Below, piece by piece: positions 34,243 to 43,189 of a stretch of 64,000 bases of DNA. Each line of letters starts with the position of its first letter. Positions within the stretch are counted from its first letter, which is position 1. The translations under genes were made by a program, and so were the position numbers. Below the pieces are notes generated by a model. The model saw only the letters and a program-made list of their open reading frames with translations. It did no database searches and had not been told where the DNA came from. This stretch comes from HGM04593 sp964458275 (lineage in GTDB: Bacteria; Bacteroidota; Bacteroidia; Bacteroidales; Bacteroidaceae), in assembly GCA_964458275.1 (NCBI GenBank), contig CAYWIE010000001.1, positions 60,588 to 124,587 on the forward strand. The letters are read 5' to 3'.

Positions 34243-35496
34243 ATGGAAAAAACTTCTGATACACGAATTACGGTTATTGATGCTTTGCGCGGCTTTGCCC
34301 TGCTTGGCGTGGTCCTGGTTCACATGAACCAGCATTACAGTTATTTCTCAAGAGGGCCGTTTGCTGCCCATGAACCTATACTTGCCGGGTGGAACGAGGC
34401 GGCGTCATGGTTGATTTGGGAGGTGATGCTGGGACGCTTTATCAATATTTTTGCATTCTTGTTCGGTTTGAGTTTCTTTATACAAATGGACAGGGCTGCC
34501 AAGAAAGGAACAATGTTTGGTCCCTGTTTCCTGTGGCGTATGGCAATATTGTTTGCCATTGGTATTGTGGATACTTGCTTCTATTCGGGAGACATCCTTT
34601 CAATTTATGCAGTATTCGGTGTCATTATGCTGCTCCTCAACCGTTGTAAGAGTTGGATGCTGATAGCTGTCTCTGTACTGTTGTTGGCCGGTGCGCCGCG
34701 TTGGGTGATGATCGGTTACGACCGTCTGACTGCTCCTCCCGCAACGGAGCAGGTGGTGTCTAACGAGAACAGAGTTCCGCGTCCTCGGCCGAGAGCGGAA
34801 CGGGGGGGACGCCCAAAGCCCTCTTTTTTGCAGACTGCAAAGAATAATCTGACATCGGGCATGGAAGGCAAGCTGAACTATCAGTTCACAAGAGGAAACA
34901 GAGGATACATCACATTGGCTATCTTTATTCTTGGATTGGTGGTAGGGCGTACACGTTTCTTCGAGACGGTACACCTCAAACGTGCCCGCAACTGGAAACT
35001 GTTGGGTATATTCGCCGTTGTACTTTCTCTTGTCTGTTGGCTGATAACCTTGCTGCCGGACCAGAACATGCGTTGGATGGCAATGGGGCAGGGAGGCGTG
35101 CCGTCGTTGGCAGCTCTTGCTTCGCAAGGATTGTCCGACTTCAAGTTGGTGCTCTCCTCGGCTGTAATAGGCATGGTGTTTGTTGTGCTCTATCAATATC
35201 GGGGATTCAAGAATGTGTTGGGTGCCTTGGCTCCGTATGGCCGTATGGGACTGACTAACTATGTGTCGCAAAGTGTAATTGGTGCTTTGCTGTTCGCTAT
35301 GTGGGGCTGGGGTGGCTATTTTGGCGCGTGGCAGCCGGCAGAGGTCATGCTGCTGGGACTTGCCGTATATTTCATTCAGGTTCTCATCAGCGGGGTTTGG
35401 CTGCATTTCTTCCGATATGGTTTGTTGGAATGGGCTTGGCGCTCATTGACCTACTTTAATTGGCAGCCGTTCTTGAAGAGGGATGCTTCCCTTTGA
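34243..35496 (+). CDS. DUF418 family membrane protein (YeiB-like)
   Basis: This 417-residue protein has about ten membrane helices. The N-terminal RITVIDALRGFALLGVVLVH resembles acyltransferase_3-type openings and is typical of YeiB/DUF418 proteins. The C-terminal DUF418 part includes LAPYGRMGLTNYVSQSVIGA near 337-356. A charged linker (about 175-200, RPRPRAERGGRPKP) separates the halves. The start at 34243 removes 11 residues of a longer frame that run through the promoter. Its role is unknown; transport or acyl transfer has been suggested for the family. Confidence 0.82.
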   Translation: MEKTSDTRITVIDALRGFALLGVVLVHMNQHYSYFSRGPFAAHEPILAGWNEAASWLIWEVMLGRFINIFAFLFGLSFFIQMDRAAKKGTMFGPCFLWRMAILFAIGIVDTCFYSGDILSIYAVFGVIMLLLNRCKSWMLIAVSVLLLAGAPRWVMIGYDRLTAPPATEQVVSNENRVPRPRPRAERGGRPKPSFLQTAKNNLTSGMEGKLNYQFTRGNRGYITLAIFILGLVVGRTRFFETVHLKRARNWKLLGIFAVVLSLVCWLITLLPDQNMRWMAMGQGGVPSLAALASQGLSDFKLVLSSAVIGMVFVVLYQYRGFKNVLGALAPYGRMGLTNYVSQSVIGALLFAMWGWGGYFGAWQPAEVMLLGLAVYFIQVLISGVWLHFFRYGLLEWAWRSLTYFNWQPFLKRDASL

Positions 35497-35528
35497 ATGG
35501 TTCTGGTCTGCATAGAACGTCTTCTTTC

Positions 35529-37388
35529 TCAGATGTGCAGCTTGGCTCCAACGCTTATGTTGAAGCCTGGCATCTTGTAGCCGCGATTTATCGTGTAGCT
35601 GCAGTCGGTGATGTTGTCAAGCAGCGTGAACAGTTCCAGGAACCTGTCTGTGCTGCTGCTTTTCAGTGCAACGTATGAGGCTCTTGCCCCAAGCAGTATA
35701 TAGCTTTCGTCGTTCTCTTCGGGCGATACATAAAGCCCGCTTATCGCTTTTACGTTGGCATCGATTGTCAACCTCGGCAATGGCAGCCATCGGGTTGCGA
35801 GGTAGAACTGGTTTTCGGGTGCGGCAGTCAGATTGTCGAGTGAGGTGTGCAGGTAGCTGTGTGAGGCTCTCAGGGATATTTTTTCGCCGGCTTGCAATGT
35901 GGCTGAAAGTTCGATGCCTTTGTTTGTGAAGCTGCCGGTATTCTGGTTCTTCATATCCACCACTTGTATGAGGTTGTCGCCGCTGCTGCAGTATGCGGTG
36001 AGGTCTATGCTTGCGATGTTGCCGAAGCGTTTGCCGACGGTGATTTCGCAGTTGCTCATCAGTTCGGGGCGCAAGTCGGCGTTTGCCATGCGGTAGAGAT
36101 AAAGTTCCTTGAACGAGGGGTTTCTGTACCCTTTGGCAAAGGAGGCTTTCACCATCCACTCGCTGCCGGGATGAAGGACCACTCCGCATTGCGGTATCCA
36201 CTCGCTGCCGAAGCGGTCGCTGTTTGCCATTCGCACGCCGCCGTTGAGAATCATTCTTCCGCGAAGCAGGCTCTGCGACATTGTGATGTAGGGGGAGTAT
36301 TCCGTGATGCTTTTCCGTTGTATTGTAGCGAGTGAGCCGTCGGTGTGTTCTTTGCCGCCCGACATGGGTATCTCGCCGGTGTATGTGTCGAGGTCGAACC
36401 CTAAGGTGGCATTTGCTCCGTTCCACAGTGCAACATTCTCGTATGCAATTATGCCGAAGCGGTCGTCGAGGCTGTGAAAGTGGCGTGGGTCGTCGACATA
36501 GTGGTTGCCATAGCTGTAATATGCCCGTATGTTGCCGTTTGCGCCTGAATAGCTGTTGGCGAGCGAGAGCGAGGCTTCGCCGCGGATTATATTCTGATGG
36601 TAGATGTCTGTTGCATCGGGGTTGTCGAGGCGGGCATATATGGGGTCATTGCCTATGCTGTTTGTCAGCGAGTAGTCGGCGCGTGCTCTCCACTCTTTGC
36701 TAAAGTCGTATCCTGCCTTTGCGTAAAGGCTCTTCTGGTCGTAGTCGAAGTTTTTCTCTGTTCCGTCCGTGCGGTCGTAGGCGAGGGAGAGAAGGGATGA
36801 AAATTTTCCTTTGCGCAGCATGTTCGTTGCCGACGAGCGCCATGTGTTGTATGAGCCGTACTCTGTGGACAGGGTAGTGCGGCAACCCTCTTCATCTTTC
36901 TCCTTTGTTATTACGTTTATCACTCCTCCCATTGCATTTGAGCCGTAGAGCACCGAGCCGGGACCGCGAAGCACCTCGACACGCTCGACATATTCTGTGG
37001 CATAGAAATCTGCGACGTGGTGCGAGAATATTCCGGCAAATTGGGGCTGTCCGTCGACCATCATGAGTACGGCGTTTGTGGGCGAGCCTCCGATGCCTCT
37101 TATCTTTATGCCGCCGGCTCCGCCGTTGCTGATGCCGAATCCAAGTATGTTGCGCTCTGTAATGAAGAGTCCGGGTATAGTCCCTGACAATGCCGACAAA
37201 AGCTGCCCCTTGCCTGTGGACTCTATACGGTCGGCGGTTACAGTGGAGACTGTGTAGGGTTGCAGATTGCGCCCGGTGGCGCTGTTGCTGCCCGTAACTA
37301 CAATTTCGTCTATGTATTTGGCGGATGTCTGCGCCGACAGGGTGGCGGCAATCAGTATGCCGAGCATGGATGATAGTGCTTTTTTCAT
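35529..37388 (-). CDS. TonB-dependent outer-membrane receptor
   Basis: This 619-residue protein has a signal peptide (MKKALSSMLGILIAATLSAQ). A TonB box-like IDEIVVTGS follows, then a plug domain (GIKIRGIGGSPTNAVLMMVD, VERVEVLRGPGSVLYGSNAM) and a barrel ending in GFNISVGAKLHI. It lacks the N-terminal carboxypeptidase-like domain of SusC proteins, and no SusD-like partner is present. It therefore resembles metal, heme, siderophore or cobalamin receptors. The start at 37388 was chosen over a longer frame reading through the promoter. A strong inverted repeat covers its promoter. Confidence 0.9.
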   Translation of the reverse strand: MKKALSSMLGILIAATLSAQTSAKYIDEIVVTGSNSATGRNLQPYTVSTVTADRIESTGKGQLLSALSGTIPGLFITERNILGFGISNGGAGGIKIRGIGGSPTNAVLMMVDGQPQFAGIFSHHVADFYATEYVERVEVLRGPGSVLYGSNAMGGVINVITKEKDEEGCRTTLSTEYGSYNTWRSSATNMLRKGKFSSLLSLAYDRTDGTEKNFDYDQKSLYAKAGYDFSKEWRARADYSLTNSIGNDPIYARLDNPDATDIYHQNIIRGEASLSLANSYSGANGNIRAYYSYGNHYVDDPRHFHSLDDRFGIIAYENVALWNGANATLGFDLDTYTGEIPMSGGKEHTDGSLATIQRKSITEYSPYITMSQSLLRGRMILNGGVRMANSDRFGSEWIPQCGVVLHPGSEWMVKASFAKGYRNPSFKELYLYRMANADLRPELMSNCEITVGKRFGNIASIDLTAYCSSGDNLIQVVDMKNQNTGSFTNKGIELSATLQAGEKISLRASHSYLHTSLDNLTAAPENQFYLATRWLPLPRLTIDANVKAISGLYVSPEENDESYILLGARASYVALKSSSTDRFLELFTLLDNITDCSYTINRGYKMPGFNISVGAKLHI

Positions 37389-37409
37389 GATAGTTGTCTT
37401 AGAAGTATA

Positions 37410-37446
37410 CAAAAGTAGCACATTTTTATTAAAACGTGCTACTTTT
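37410..37446 (-). promoter_or_regulatory. Promoter and inverted-repeat operator of the TonB receptor gene
   Basis: On the minus strand TACTTTTG (37410-37417) is a perfect -7 box. It is part of an 11-bp perfect inverted repeat, AAAAGTAGCAC at 37411-37421 and GTGCTACTTTT at 37436-37446, with a 14-bp spacer. A dimeric regulator bound there would cover both promoter elements. Confidence 0.6.
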
Positions 37447-37499
37447 ATCTGTCGTTAACAACTATTTGCTATAAGAAACTGTTTGAATAAAATAATATG

Positions 37500-37568
37500 C
37501 GTAATGCTTTTAAATTAAATCATTATTGCTATATTTGCATCGTAATGCTTAAAAATACAATCATTATG
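37500..37568 (+). promoter_or_regulatory. hipBA promoter with two repeated operators
   Basis: TATATTTG at 37530-37537 is a perfect -7 box. It lies between two 27-bp direct repeats with four mismatches (about 37500-37526 and 37541-37567). Each begins CGTAATGCTT and ends AATCATTAT, so each holds an inverted TAATG/CATTA pair. The second copy reaches the hipB start codon. Confidence 0.7.
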
Positions 37569-37910
37569 GACGATATTTACACACTTTCGGATGCTCAAAT
37601 TCAAAAAAGAATTGGCGAAAAGATTAAGGCAGCCAGACTCAAGCAGAATATAACTCAGGATAGTCTGGCTGAATCTTCATCAATATCTCGTTCGTCTGTG
37701 CAAAAAGTGGAAGCCGGAGAGATAAAGTCTTTTGATACATTCCTCCGTATTTTAAGGACACTCGGCATGCTTAATGACATCAGCCGTTTGTGTGAAGAAG
37801 AACAATTAAGCCCCAGTGAGTATTACAACATGGTGAATTCTGCAAAGAAAAATAGAAGAAAACGAGCTATGGGCAGTATTAGCACAAATAAGGAGGAATC
37901 GGAATGGTAG
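37566..37910 (+). CDS. hipB: HipB-like antitoxin, XRE-family regulator
   Basis: This 114-residue protein has a Xre/Cro helix-turn-helix: RIGEKIKAARLKQNITQDSL followed by SSSISRSSVQKVEAGE. A basic tail follows (KKNRRKRAMG). It overlaps hipA by 7 bp, the normal arrangement of a hipBA toxin-antitoxin pair. The start at 37566 lies at the end of the second operator repeat; the longer frame from 37497 would read through the operators. It probably represses its own operon and neutralises the kinase. Confidence 0.85.
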   Translation: MDDIYTLSDAQIQKRIGEKIKAARLKQNITQDSLAESSSISRSSVQKVEAGEIKSFDTFLRILRTLGMLNDISRLCEEEQLSPSEYYNMVNSAKKNRRKRAMGSISTNKEESEW

Positions 37911-39184
37911 ATGCTGCAAAAGTAAAAATGTATGGACTGACTGTTGGTACATTCAACTGGGACAGCCGTTATGATATTGCTCATTTCGAGTATGACAATG
38001 ATTTTGTCAATAAAAGTCTCGAGCCTTCTCCTATAATGATGCCGGTACGTCACGGAAGAGTTTATTCATTCGGTAATCTTGACAAGGATACTTTTAAAGG
38101 ACTCCCTGGAATGTTGGCCGATTCACTCCCGGATACATATGGTCGTACCTTGTTTGACCGCTGGTTGTCGTTGTTGGGAAGGACGAGCGGCAATTCAATC
38201 GAGACTCTATGTTATTTGGGAAATCGATGCATGGGCGCTCTTGAATTTGAGCCGGCATTAAATAATGGCTTAGAATCGAATCAAATCATAGAAATAGATT
38301 CCCTTATTGAAGTCGCAAAGGAGGCATTGTCTGAAAAAGGAAATTTTGGTACAAATATGAATGATGATCGCAAGGCTGCAATAGCTGATATTCTCCGCTT
38401 GGGAACTTCTGCCGGAGGACAGCGGGCTAAAGCGATTATTGCGTACAACAAGGCTACAGGCGAAGTTCGTCCGGGGCAACTGAATGCACCTCGTGGCTTT
38501 GACTATTATTTGATTAAACTTGATGGCGTATCTGCAAAAGCCGGTTTTAAAGAGACTGAGAATTTTGGTCGTTTGGAGTATTCATTTTATAAATTAGTCA
38601 GGGAGTGCGGGATAGATATGTCCGAGTGTTCCTTGATAGAGGAGAACGGCAGAGCACACTTCTTGACAAAGAGATTTGATAGAGAGGATGGTAGAAAAGT
38701 TCATATGCAGACACTCTGTGGAATAGCTCATTATGACTATCGCATTCATAGAGCATACTCCTATGAACAGGCTTTTAACGTAATGAGAACCCTGCGCTTG
38801 CCATATTCTGAAGCGCAAGAGATGTTTAGAAGGATGGTTTTCAATGTTATATTGCGTAATCAAGATGATCATACAAAAAATATCTCATTCCTTATGGATG
38901 AGAGAGGCAAGTGGAGATTGTCTCCGGCATATGATATGGGGTACGCCTATAATCCCAACGGTGGCTGGACTGCTACGCATCAGATGTCTGTCAATGGAAA
39001 GTTTGATAACATCACCCGCAAGGATCTGGTTGAGTGTGCAGCAAAGAACAACATTAAAGGGGCAAATGAAATCATCGACCAGATAAAGGAGGCTGCCTCA
39101 AACTGGGAACAGATGGCTCTCGAATGTGAGGTTCCTAAAGAAATGATAAAATCCATCACCCCAAATCTGCTGTTGAATATTTAA
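37904..39184 (+). CDS. hipA: HipA-like serine/threonine kinase toxin
   Basis: This 426-residue protein has the HipA N-terminal subdomain (MPVRHGRVYSFGNLDKDTFK, GLPGMLADSLPDTYGRTLF), an ATP-binding GTSAGGQRAKA loop near 170, and HFLTKRFDR with MQTLCGIAHYDYR. The catalytic segment NVILRNQDDHTKNISFLMDE and the metal-binding LSPAYDMGYAY complete the kinase. All key residues seem present, so it should be active. Known HipA kinases phosphorylate aminoacyl-tRNA synthetases or related targets; the target here is unknown. A strong terminator hairpin begins inside its last codons. Confidence 0.9.
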   Translation: MVDAAKVKMYGLTVGTFNWDSRYDIAHFEYDNDFVNKSLEPSPIMMPVRHGRVYSFGNLDKDTFKGLPGMLADSLPDTYGRTLFDRWLSLLGRTSGNSIETLCYLGNRCMGALEFEPALNNGLESNQIIEIDSLIEVAKEALSEKGNFGTNMNDDRKAAIADILRLGTSAGGQRAKAIIAYNKATGEVRPGQLNAPRGFDYYLIKLDGVSAKAGFKETENFGRLEYSFYKLVRECGIDMSECSLIEENGRAHFLTKRFDREDGRKVHMQTLCGIAHYDYRIHRAYSYEQAFNVMRTLRLPYSEAQEMFRRMVFNVILRNQDDHTKNISFLMDERGKWRLSPAYDMGYAYNPNGGWTATHQMSVNGKFDNITRKDLVECAAKNNIKGANEIIDQIKEAASNWEQMALECEVPKEMIKSITPNLLLNI

Positions 39185-39200
39185 CAGCAGATTTGGGGTG
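39157..39200 (+). terminator. Terminator overlapping the end of hipA
   Basis: An 18-bp perfect stem (39157-39174 with 39183-39200) has an 8-nt loop. The left arm codes the last residues of HipA, and the stop codon is at the loop/right-arm border. The right side is followed by TGTTCTGTTT. It can also serve the convergent aro operon. Confidence 0.8.
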
Positions 39201-39217
39201 TGTTCTGTTTCGGCCTC

Positions 39218-39230
39218 AAACAGCTTCTAA
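39218..39230 (+). repeat. 13-bp motif AAACAGCTTCTAA, copy 3
   Basis: This is an exact copy. On the minus strand its TAG is the stop codon of aroQ, so the motif begins at the end of that gene. Confidence 0.75.
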
Positions 39231-39661
39231 TTTGTAGAGCTTTCCTTGAGATATTCTAATCCTTTCTTGTATCCTTCGAACCCAAGTCCGCATATTGTCT
39301 TCTGTGCATATAGCGACACATAAGAGAACTGACGGAATTTCTCGCGTGTGGAAATATCTGTCAGATGCACTTCGGCAGTGGGCAGTGCCACTGCTTTCAG
39401 GGCATCGAGTATTGCCACACTCGTGTGGGTGTATGCGGCGGGGTTTATAAGTATGGCATCGAATCGGCGGTATGCCGCTTGTATGGCATCGACAATGGCG
39501 CCTTCGTGATTCGACTGGAACAGTTCCACCTCTATGTCAAGCTCTTCGGCACTCTTGCGTATGAAGGCTTGCAGTGCATCGAAGTTGCGCTCGCCGTAAA
39601 GTGTAGGTTCGCGCAGACCTAACATGTTGAGGTTGGGACCGTTGATTACAAGTACTTTCAT
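39227..39661 (-). CDS. aroQ: 3-dehydroquinate dehydratase, type II
   Basis: This 144-residue enzyme makes 3-dehydroshikimate. The N-terminus VINGPNLNMLGLREPTLYG carries the catalytic Tyr and Arg loop. QSNHEGAIVDAIQ near 50-62 and NPAAYTHTSVAILDAL near 74-89 form the active site. HLTDISTREKFRQFSY near 101-116 holds the conserved His. It is last in the aro operon, 12 bp after pheA. Its stop lies in the 13-bp motif. Confidence 0.96.
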   Translation of the reverse strand: MKVLVINGPNLNMLGLREPTLYGERNFDALQAFIRKSAEELDIEVELFQSNHEGAIVDAIQAAYRRFDAILINPAAYTHTSVAILDALKAVALPTAEVHLTDISTREKFRQFSYVSLYAQKTICGLGFEGYKKGLEYLKESSTN

Positions 39662-39673
39662 CTTGCTGCTCTA

Positions 39674-40816
39674 TCAGATTGTTTCGGCGTATGTTCCGAA
39701 GTATTTGAACTGTTCGCCGCAGGTGTTGAGCTCGCACATGAGCGACTGGAACTCAGGGCTGTAAACCGATGCCTCGATGTCGAAGTAGAATCTGTATTCG
39801 AATTCGCGTTCGGGAATCTGGCGGCTCTCAAGCTTAACAAGGTTGACGCCGGTGGCGTTGAAGCGGGAGAGGATGCGGAAGAGTGTTCCGGGACGGTGAG
39901 GAATCACCATCATGATACTTGTGCGGTTTGCACCTGAATAGATTTGGGGCTGTTTCGCAATGCAGATGAAGCGTGTGTAGTTGTTGTCGCGGTTCTGAAT
40001 TGCGCTTTTGAGTACCTGCAGCTGATACAGCTCTGCACAGAGAGGAGACGAGATTGACGCTTTTGTCTTGTCGCCCGATTTTGCAACCATGCGTGCAGCT
40101 TCGGCTGTATTCTCAACGGCAATTATGCGCACATTCTGGAGCGAAGAGAGGAATTCCGAGCATTGGCTGATAGCCTGCTGGTGAGAGTATATCTCCTTGA
40201 TGTCCTCAAGCTTTGTTCCGGGCTGCACAAGCAGCGAGTGGTCTACTTTGAGACGCACACTGCGTACTATGCTTACGTTATGCTCGCCCAAGAGGTCGTA
40301 GATGGCATTTACCGAACCTGCGAGAGAGTTCTCAATGGGAAGCACTCCGTATTCGCAAAGTCCGCTGCCTACTGCGCGGAACACGCTGTCGAAGTTGTTG
40401 ACATAGAGCATTTCGGGAAGGTCGAAGAGACGCTCTGCTGCTATGTGTGCGTATGCACCCTCGCATCCGGCACATGCCACTGAAGCGCGTTTAGGGAAGG
40501 GCATGGGGGGCCTTGAGGTTATCTCCTTTATCTGCTGGAAAAAGTCGGCGTCCTCGGAGAGCACTCTTGTCTGGTACGACTCGCTGAGGTCGAAGATGGT
40601 GCGATAAAGCGAACGGCCATATCCCTCGAACTCAGAGCCCAACTGCTTTGATATGTTCTGCAATACGGTGCGCGCACGTGAGGGGTGATACACAACCATA
40701 TTGTTCTCTTTTTTGTAGCGTGCAATGTCTGTAACGACCTGCATCCTTTCTGCGAAGAGGCGGCACATCTCGGTGTCTATGCCGTCTATTCTTTTGCGTA
40801 GTTCTTCAAGATCCAT
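39674..40816 (-). CDS. pheA: Bifunctional chorismate mutase/prephenate dehydratase with ACT domain
   Basis: From the ATG at 40816 there are 380 residues. Residues 1-85 are an AroQ-type chorismate mutase (LEELRKRIDGIDTEMCRLFAE, then RYKKENNMVVYHPSRA). The dehydratase domain has GCEGAYAHIAAERLF near 112-126, LPIENSLAGSVNAIYD near 157-172 and NYTRFICIAK near 279-288. A C-terminal ACT domain (IPHRPGTLFRILSRFNATGV, KLESRQIP) would bind phenylalanine for feedback. It converts chorismate to prephenate and then to phenylpyruvate. It lies 40 bp after aroA. Confidence 0.95.
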   Translation of the reverse strand: MDLEELRKRIDGIDTEMCRLFAERMQVVTDIARYKKENNMVVYHPSRARTVLQNISKQLGSEFEGYGRSLYRTIFDLSESYQTRVLSEDADFFQQIKEITSRPPMPFPKRASVACAGCEGAYAHIAAERLFDLPEMLYVNNFDSVFRAVGSGLCEYGVLPIENSLAGSVNAIYDLLGEHNVSIVRSVRLKVDHSLLVQPGTKLEDIKEIYSHQQAISQCSEFLSSLQNVRIIAVENTAEAARMVAKSGDKTKASISSPLCAELYQLQVLKSAIQNRDNNYTRFICIAKQPQIYSGANRTSIMMVIPHRPGTLFRILSRFNATGVNLVKLESRQIPEREFEYRFYFDIEASVYSPEFQSLMCELNTCGEQFKYFGTYAETI

Positions 40817-40856
40817 TGTATATATTTTTTTATTTGTATATGATATTTGTATTCCG

Positions 40857-42122
40857 TTATATTGTTGAGGGTGTTCCTCCGAGTGCCTTGAAATCTTCGT
40901 AGAAGAGCGGATAGGATTTTGCAACGCACTCTGCATTGTTTATTACTGTTTCGCCATCGGCAATTGTCGACATAATGGCTGCTGACATTGCTATACGGTG
41001 GTCTCCGAAGCTGTCGACGGGATGTGCTGCCACTGCCTTGCCGCCTGTAACCTTGTAGGTATCTTCTCCTATTTCCGAGAATATGCCGAAGGATGCAAGA
41101 AGAGTGCGCATCGCTTCGAGCCTGTCGCTCTCTTTGTAGCGCAGACGTCCCACATGTGTGAAGAGTGTCTCTCCTTTGGCTGCGGCAGCTGCTACGCCGA
41201 GGATGGGGACGAGGTCGGGCGTGTCGGTGCAATCGAGTTCTGCACCGTGGAGCTTCGACGGCGATGCGATGATTGCGTCATCGGTAATCCTTATGTCGGC
41301 ACCCATCTTGCGAAGATGGTCTATTATGCGTCGGTCGCCCTGTAACGATGCGGGGTTCATGCCGCAGATGCTCAGTGCTTCGTCTCCTATGACGCCTGCC
41401 ACCAGCCAAAAGGCTGCTGCCGACCAGTCGCCTTCGACACGCAGGGGCGAGGGCAGGGTGTATTCCTGCGGTGCGGGAACGGAAAAGCCTCCGTCGCGCT
41501 CCTTGATTTCTATTCCCGACAGGCGCAGTGCGTCGAGTGTCATTCCTACATATGAGGCACTTGTTAGTTCTCCTATGATATTTATGTTGCTGGGCGAGCC
41601 GAGCAACGGGAGTGCGAAGAGAAGCCCTGTGAAGTATTGCGACGAAATGTCTCCGGGCAGAGAATATTCTCCGGGTGTCAGTCTGCCTTTGCATTTGAGA
41701 GGCAGATGGGCATTTTCGCACAACTCGGTAAGTTCGATGCCATGCTCTGTAAGTGCGTCGAAAAGAGTGTCCATAGGGCGTTGGGGCAATTTGCCTTTTC
41801 CTGTAAGTGTGGCGTCGGCTCCCAATGCAGCTGCCACCGGCAGAAGAAAGCGCAGTGTCGAACCGCTTTCGCCGCAGGGCATCACGCCGCCCTTGCGCAT
41901 GCTTACGGGGGTAACTTCAAAGGCGCCGCCGTTGTATGTGATGTCAGCTCCCAATGCGTTGAGCGACTCCATTGTGGCGCAAAGGTCGTCGTTGAGCGAG
42001 TCGCAATATATCTTTACGGCGCTTTTGCCGAGTGCGGCGCATATAAGCAGACGGTGTGCCTGAGACTTTGATGGCGGCGGGGTTACGCAGCCTTTTAATT
42101 TTCCGGTGATTCTTATCTTCAT
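40857..42122 (-). CDS. aroA: 3-phosphoshikimate 1-carboxyvinyltransferase (EPSP synthase)
   Basis: This 421-residue enzyme couples shikimate-3-phosphate with phosphoenolpyruvate. PPSKSQAHRLLICAALG near 16-32, GESGSTLRFLLPVAAALG near 83-100, YKESDRLEAM near 324-333 and FGDHRIAMSAAIMS near 363-376 are the family signatures. The ATG at 42122 overlaps the aroB stop by 4 bp (ATGA), so translation is coupled. The active-site loop GESGS lacks obvious resistance-type changes; sensitivity to inhibitors was not assessed. Confidence 0.97.
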   Translation of the reverse strand: MKIRITGKLKGCVTPPPSKSQAHRLLICAALGKSAVKIYCDSLNDDLCATMESLNALGADITYNGGAFEVTPVSMRKGGVMPCGESGSTLRFLLPVAAALGADATLTGKGKLPQRPMDTLFDALTEHGIELTELCENAHLPLKCKGRLTPGEYSLPGDISSQYFTGLLFALPLLGSPSNINIIGELTSASYVGMTLDALRLSGIEIKERDGGFSVPAPQEYTLPSPLRVEGDWSAAAFWLVAGVIGDEALSICGMNPASLQGDRRIIDHLRKMGADIRITDDAIIASPSKLHGAELDCTDTPDLVPILGVAAAAAKGETLFTHVGRLRYKESDRLEAMRTLLASFGIFSEIGEDTYKVTGGKAVAAHPVDSFGDHRIAMSAAIMSTIADGETVINNAECVAKSYPLFYEDFKALGGTPSTI

Positions 42123-43189
42123 GATGCAGCCTCCTGTATTTCTATGGCCTTGAGTTTGGCAAGAACCTCTTCCACAGGCATTGCAACAAGTGTACATTCG
42201 CCCATTGAGCGGGGAAGCACAAGTGTAAGCTTGCCTCCACGGCGTTTCTTGTCGGAGAGTATCACATCGTATAGCTCTTCGGCGCTGTATGGACAGCTAA
42301 GGTCGAACCCGTATCGTGCGAGCAGTCCGGCAAGTGGCTTTTCTATGTCTGCAAGTCCGCACAGGGGGGCAATCTTTGCAGCAATTACCATTCCTTTTGC
42401 AACAGCCGCTCCGTGTGAGACCTCGAAATGGCTCAGCTTTTCGATGGCATGTCCGAATGTGTGCCCGAAGTTGAGCAGTCCGCGTTTGCCGTTGTCGAAT
42501 TCATCCTCCTGCACGACATCGCGCTTGATTTCTACGCAGCGTGCAACAGTCTCTATCCTGTCGAATGGAGGTTCCTGAAGCGTGTCGTACAATGCAGCAT
42601 CAAGTATTACCCCGTATTTTATCACTTCGGCACATCCGTCGCGGTAGATGTCTGCCGAAAGCGTATCCATCAGTTGTGTGTCGCAGCATACAAGGCGTGG
42701 CTGGTAGAATGCTCCCACAAGGTTCTTGCCCGCGGGAATGTCTATCGCCGTCTTTCCTCCGACCGAACTGTCGACTGCTGCAAGCAGTGTCGTCGGCACC
42801 TGTATGTATGAGACTCCGCGCAGATAGAGCGATGCGGTGAGTCCGCCGAGGTCGCCTACCACTCCGCCGCCGAATGCAATGATTGCATCGCTTCGTGTGA
42901 ATCTGCCGCGTGCCAGAAAATCGAGGAACGCGAGCAGGCTTTCTGCCGATTTTGAGGCTTCTCCTGCGGGTATCACATATTTGTCGGCATCGTAGCCCGA
43001 TGCTTCGAGTATTTCCAGTATCCTTTTGCCGTACAGTGCATCGACGTTGCTGTCGGTGAGCACGGCGATGCGGCAATCGCCTAAAAGCGGACGGACGTGC
43101 TCGCCTAAGCCGGCAAGCAGTCCATCACCTATGATAATGTCGTAACTGCCTGAGGCAGATACATGAATCGTTTTATATGAGTCTGTCAT
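42119..43189 (-). CDS. aroB: 3-dehydroquinate synthase
   Basis: This 356-residue NAD-dependent enzyme cyclises DAHP to 3-dehydroquinate. FGGGVVGDLGGLTASLYLRG near 91-110 and QVPTTLLAAVDSSVGGKTAI near 115-134 are diagnostic, followed by LLNFGHTFGHAIE near 228-240. It overlaps both neighbours by 4 bp (tyrA end and aroA start). The longer open frame upstream of 43189 lies inside tyrA and is not part of the gene. Confidence 0.97.
   Translation of the reverse strand: MTDSYKTIHVSASGSYDIIIGDGLLAGLGEHVRPLLGDCRIAVLTDSNVDALYGKRILEILEASGYDADKYVIPAGEASKSAESLLAFLDFLARGRFTRSDAIIAFGGGVVGDLGGLTASLYLRGVSYIQVPTTLLAAVDSSVGGKTAIDIPAGKNLVGAFYQPRLVCCDTQLMDTLSADIYRDGCAEVIKYGVILDAALYDTLQEPPFDRIETVARCVEIKRDVVQEDEFDNGKRGLLNFGHTFGHAIEKLSHFEVSHGAAVAKGMVIAAKIAPLCGLADIEKPLAGLLARYGFDLSCPYSAEELYDVILSDKKRRGGKLTLVLPRSMGECTLVAMPVEEVLAKLKAIEIQEAAS

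Noticed and set aside
37470..37485. Possible further copy of the 13-bp motif before hipB
   Set aside because: Two of 13 positions differ, so it is only weak support and was not listed as a copy.
37497..37565. Longer start for HipB
   Set aside because: It would translate the promoter and both operators; the helix-turn-helix begins normally from the ATG at 37566.
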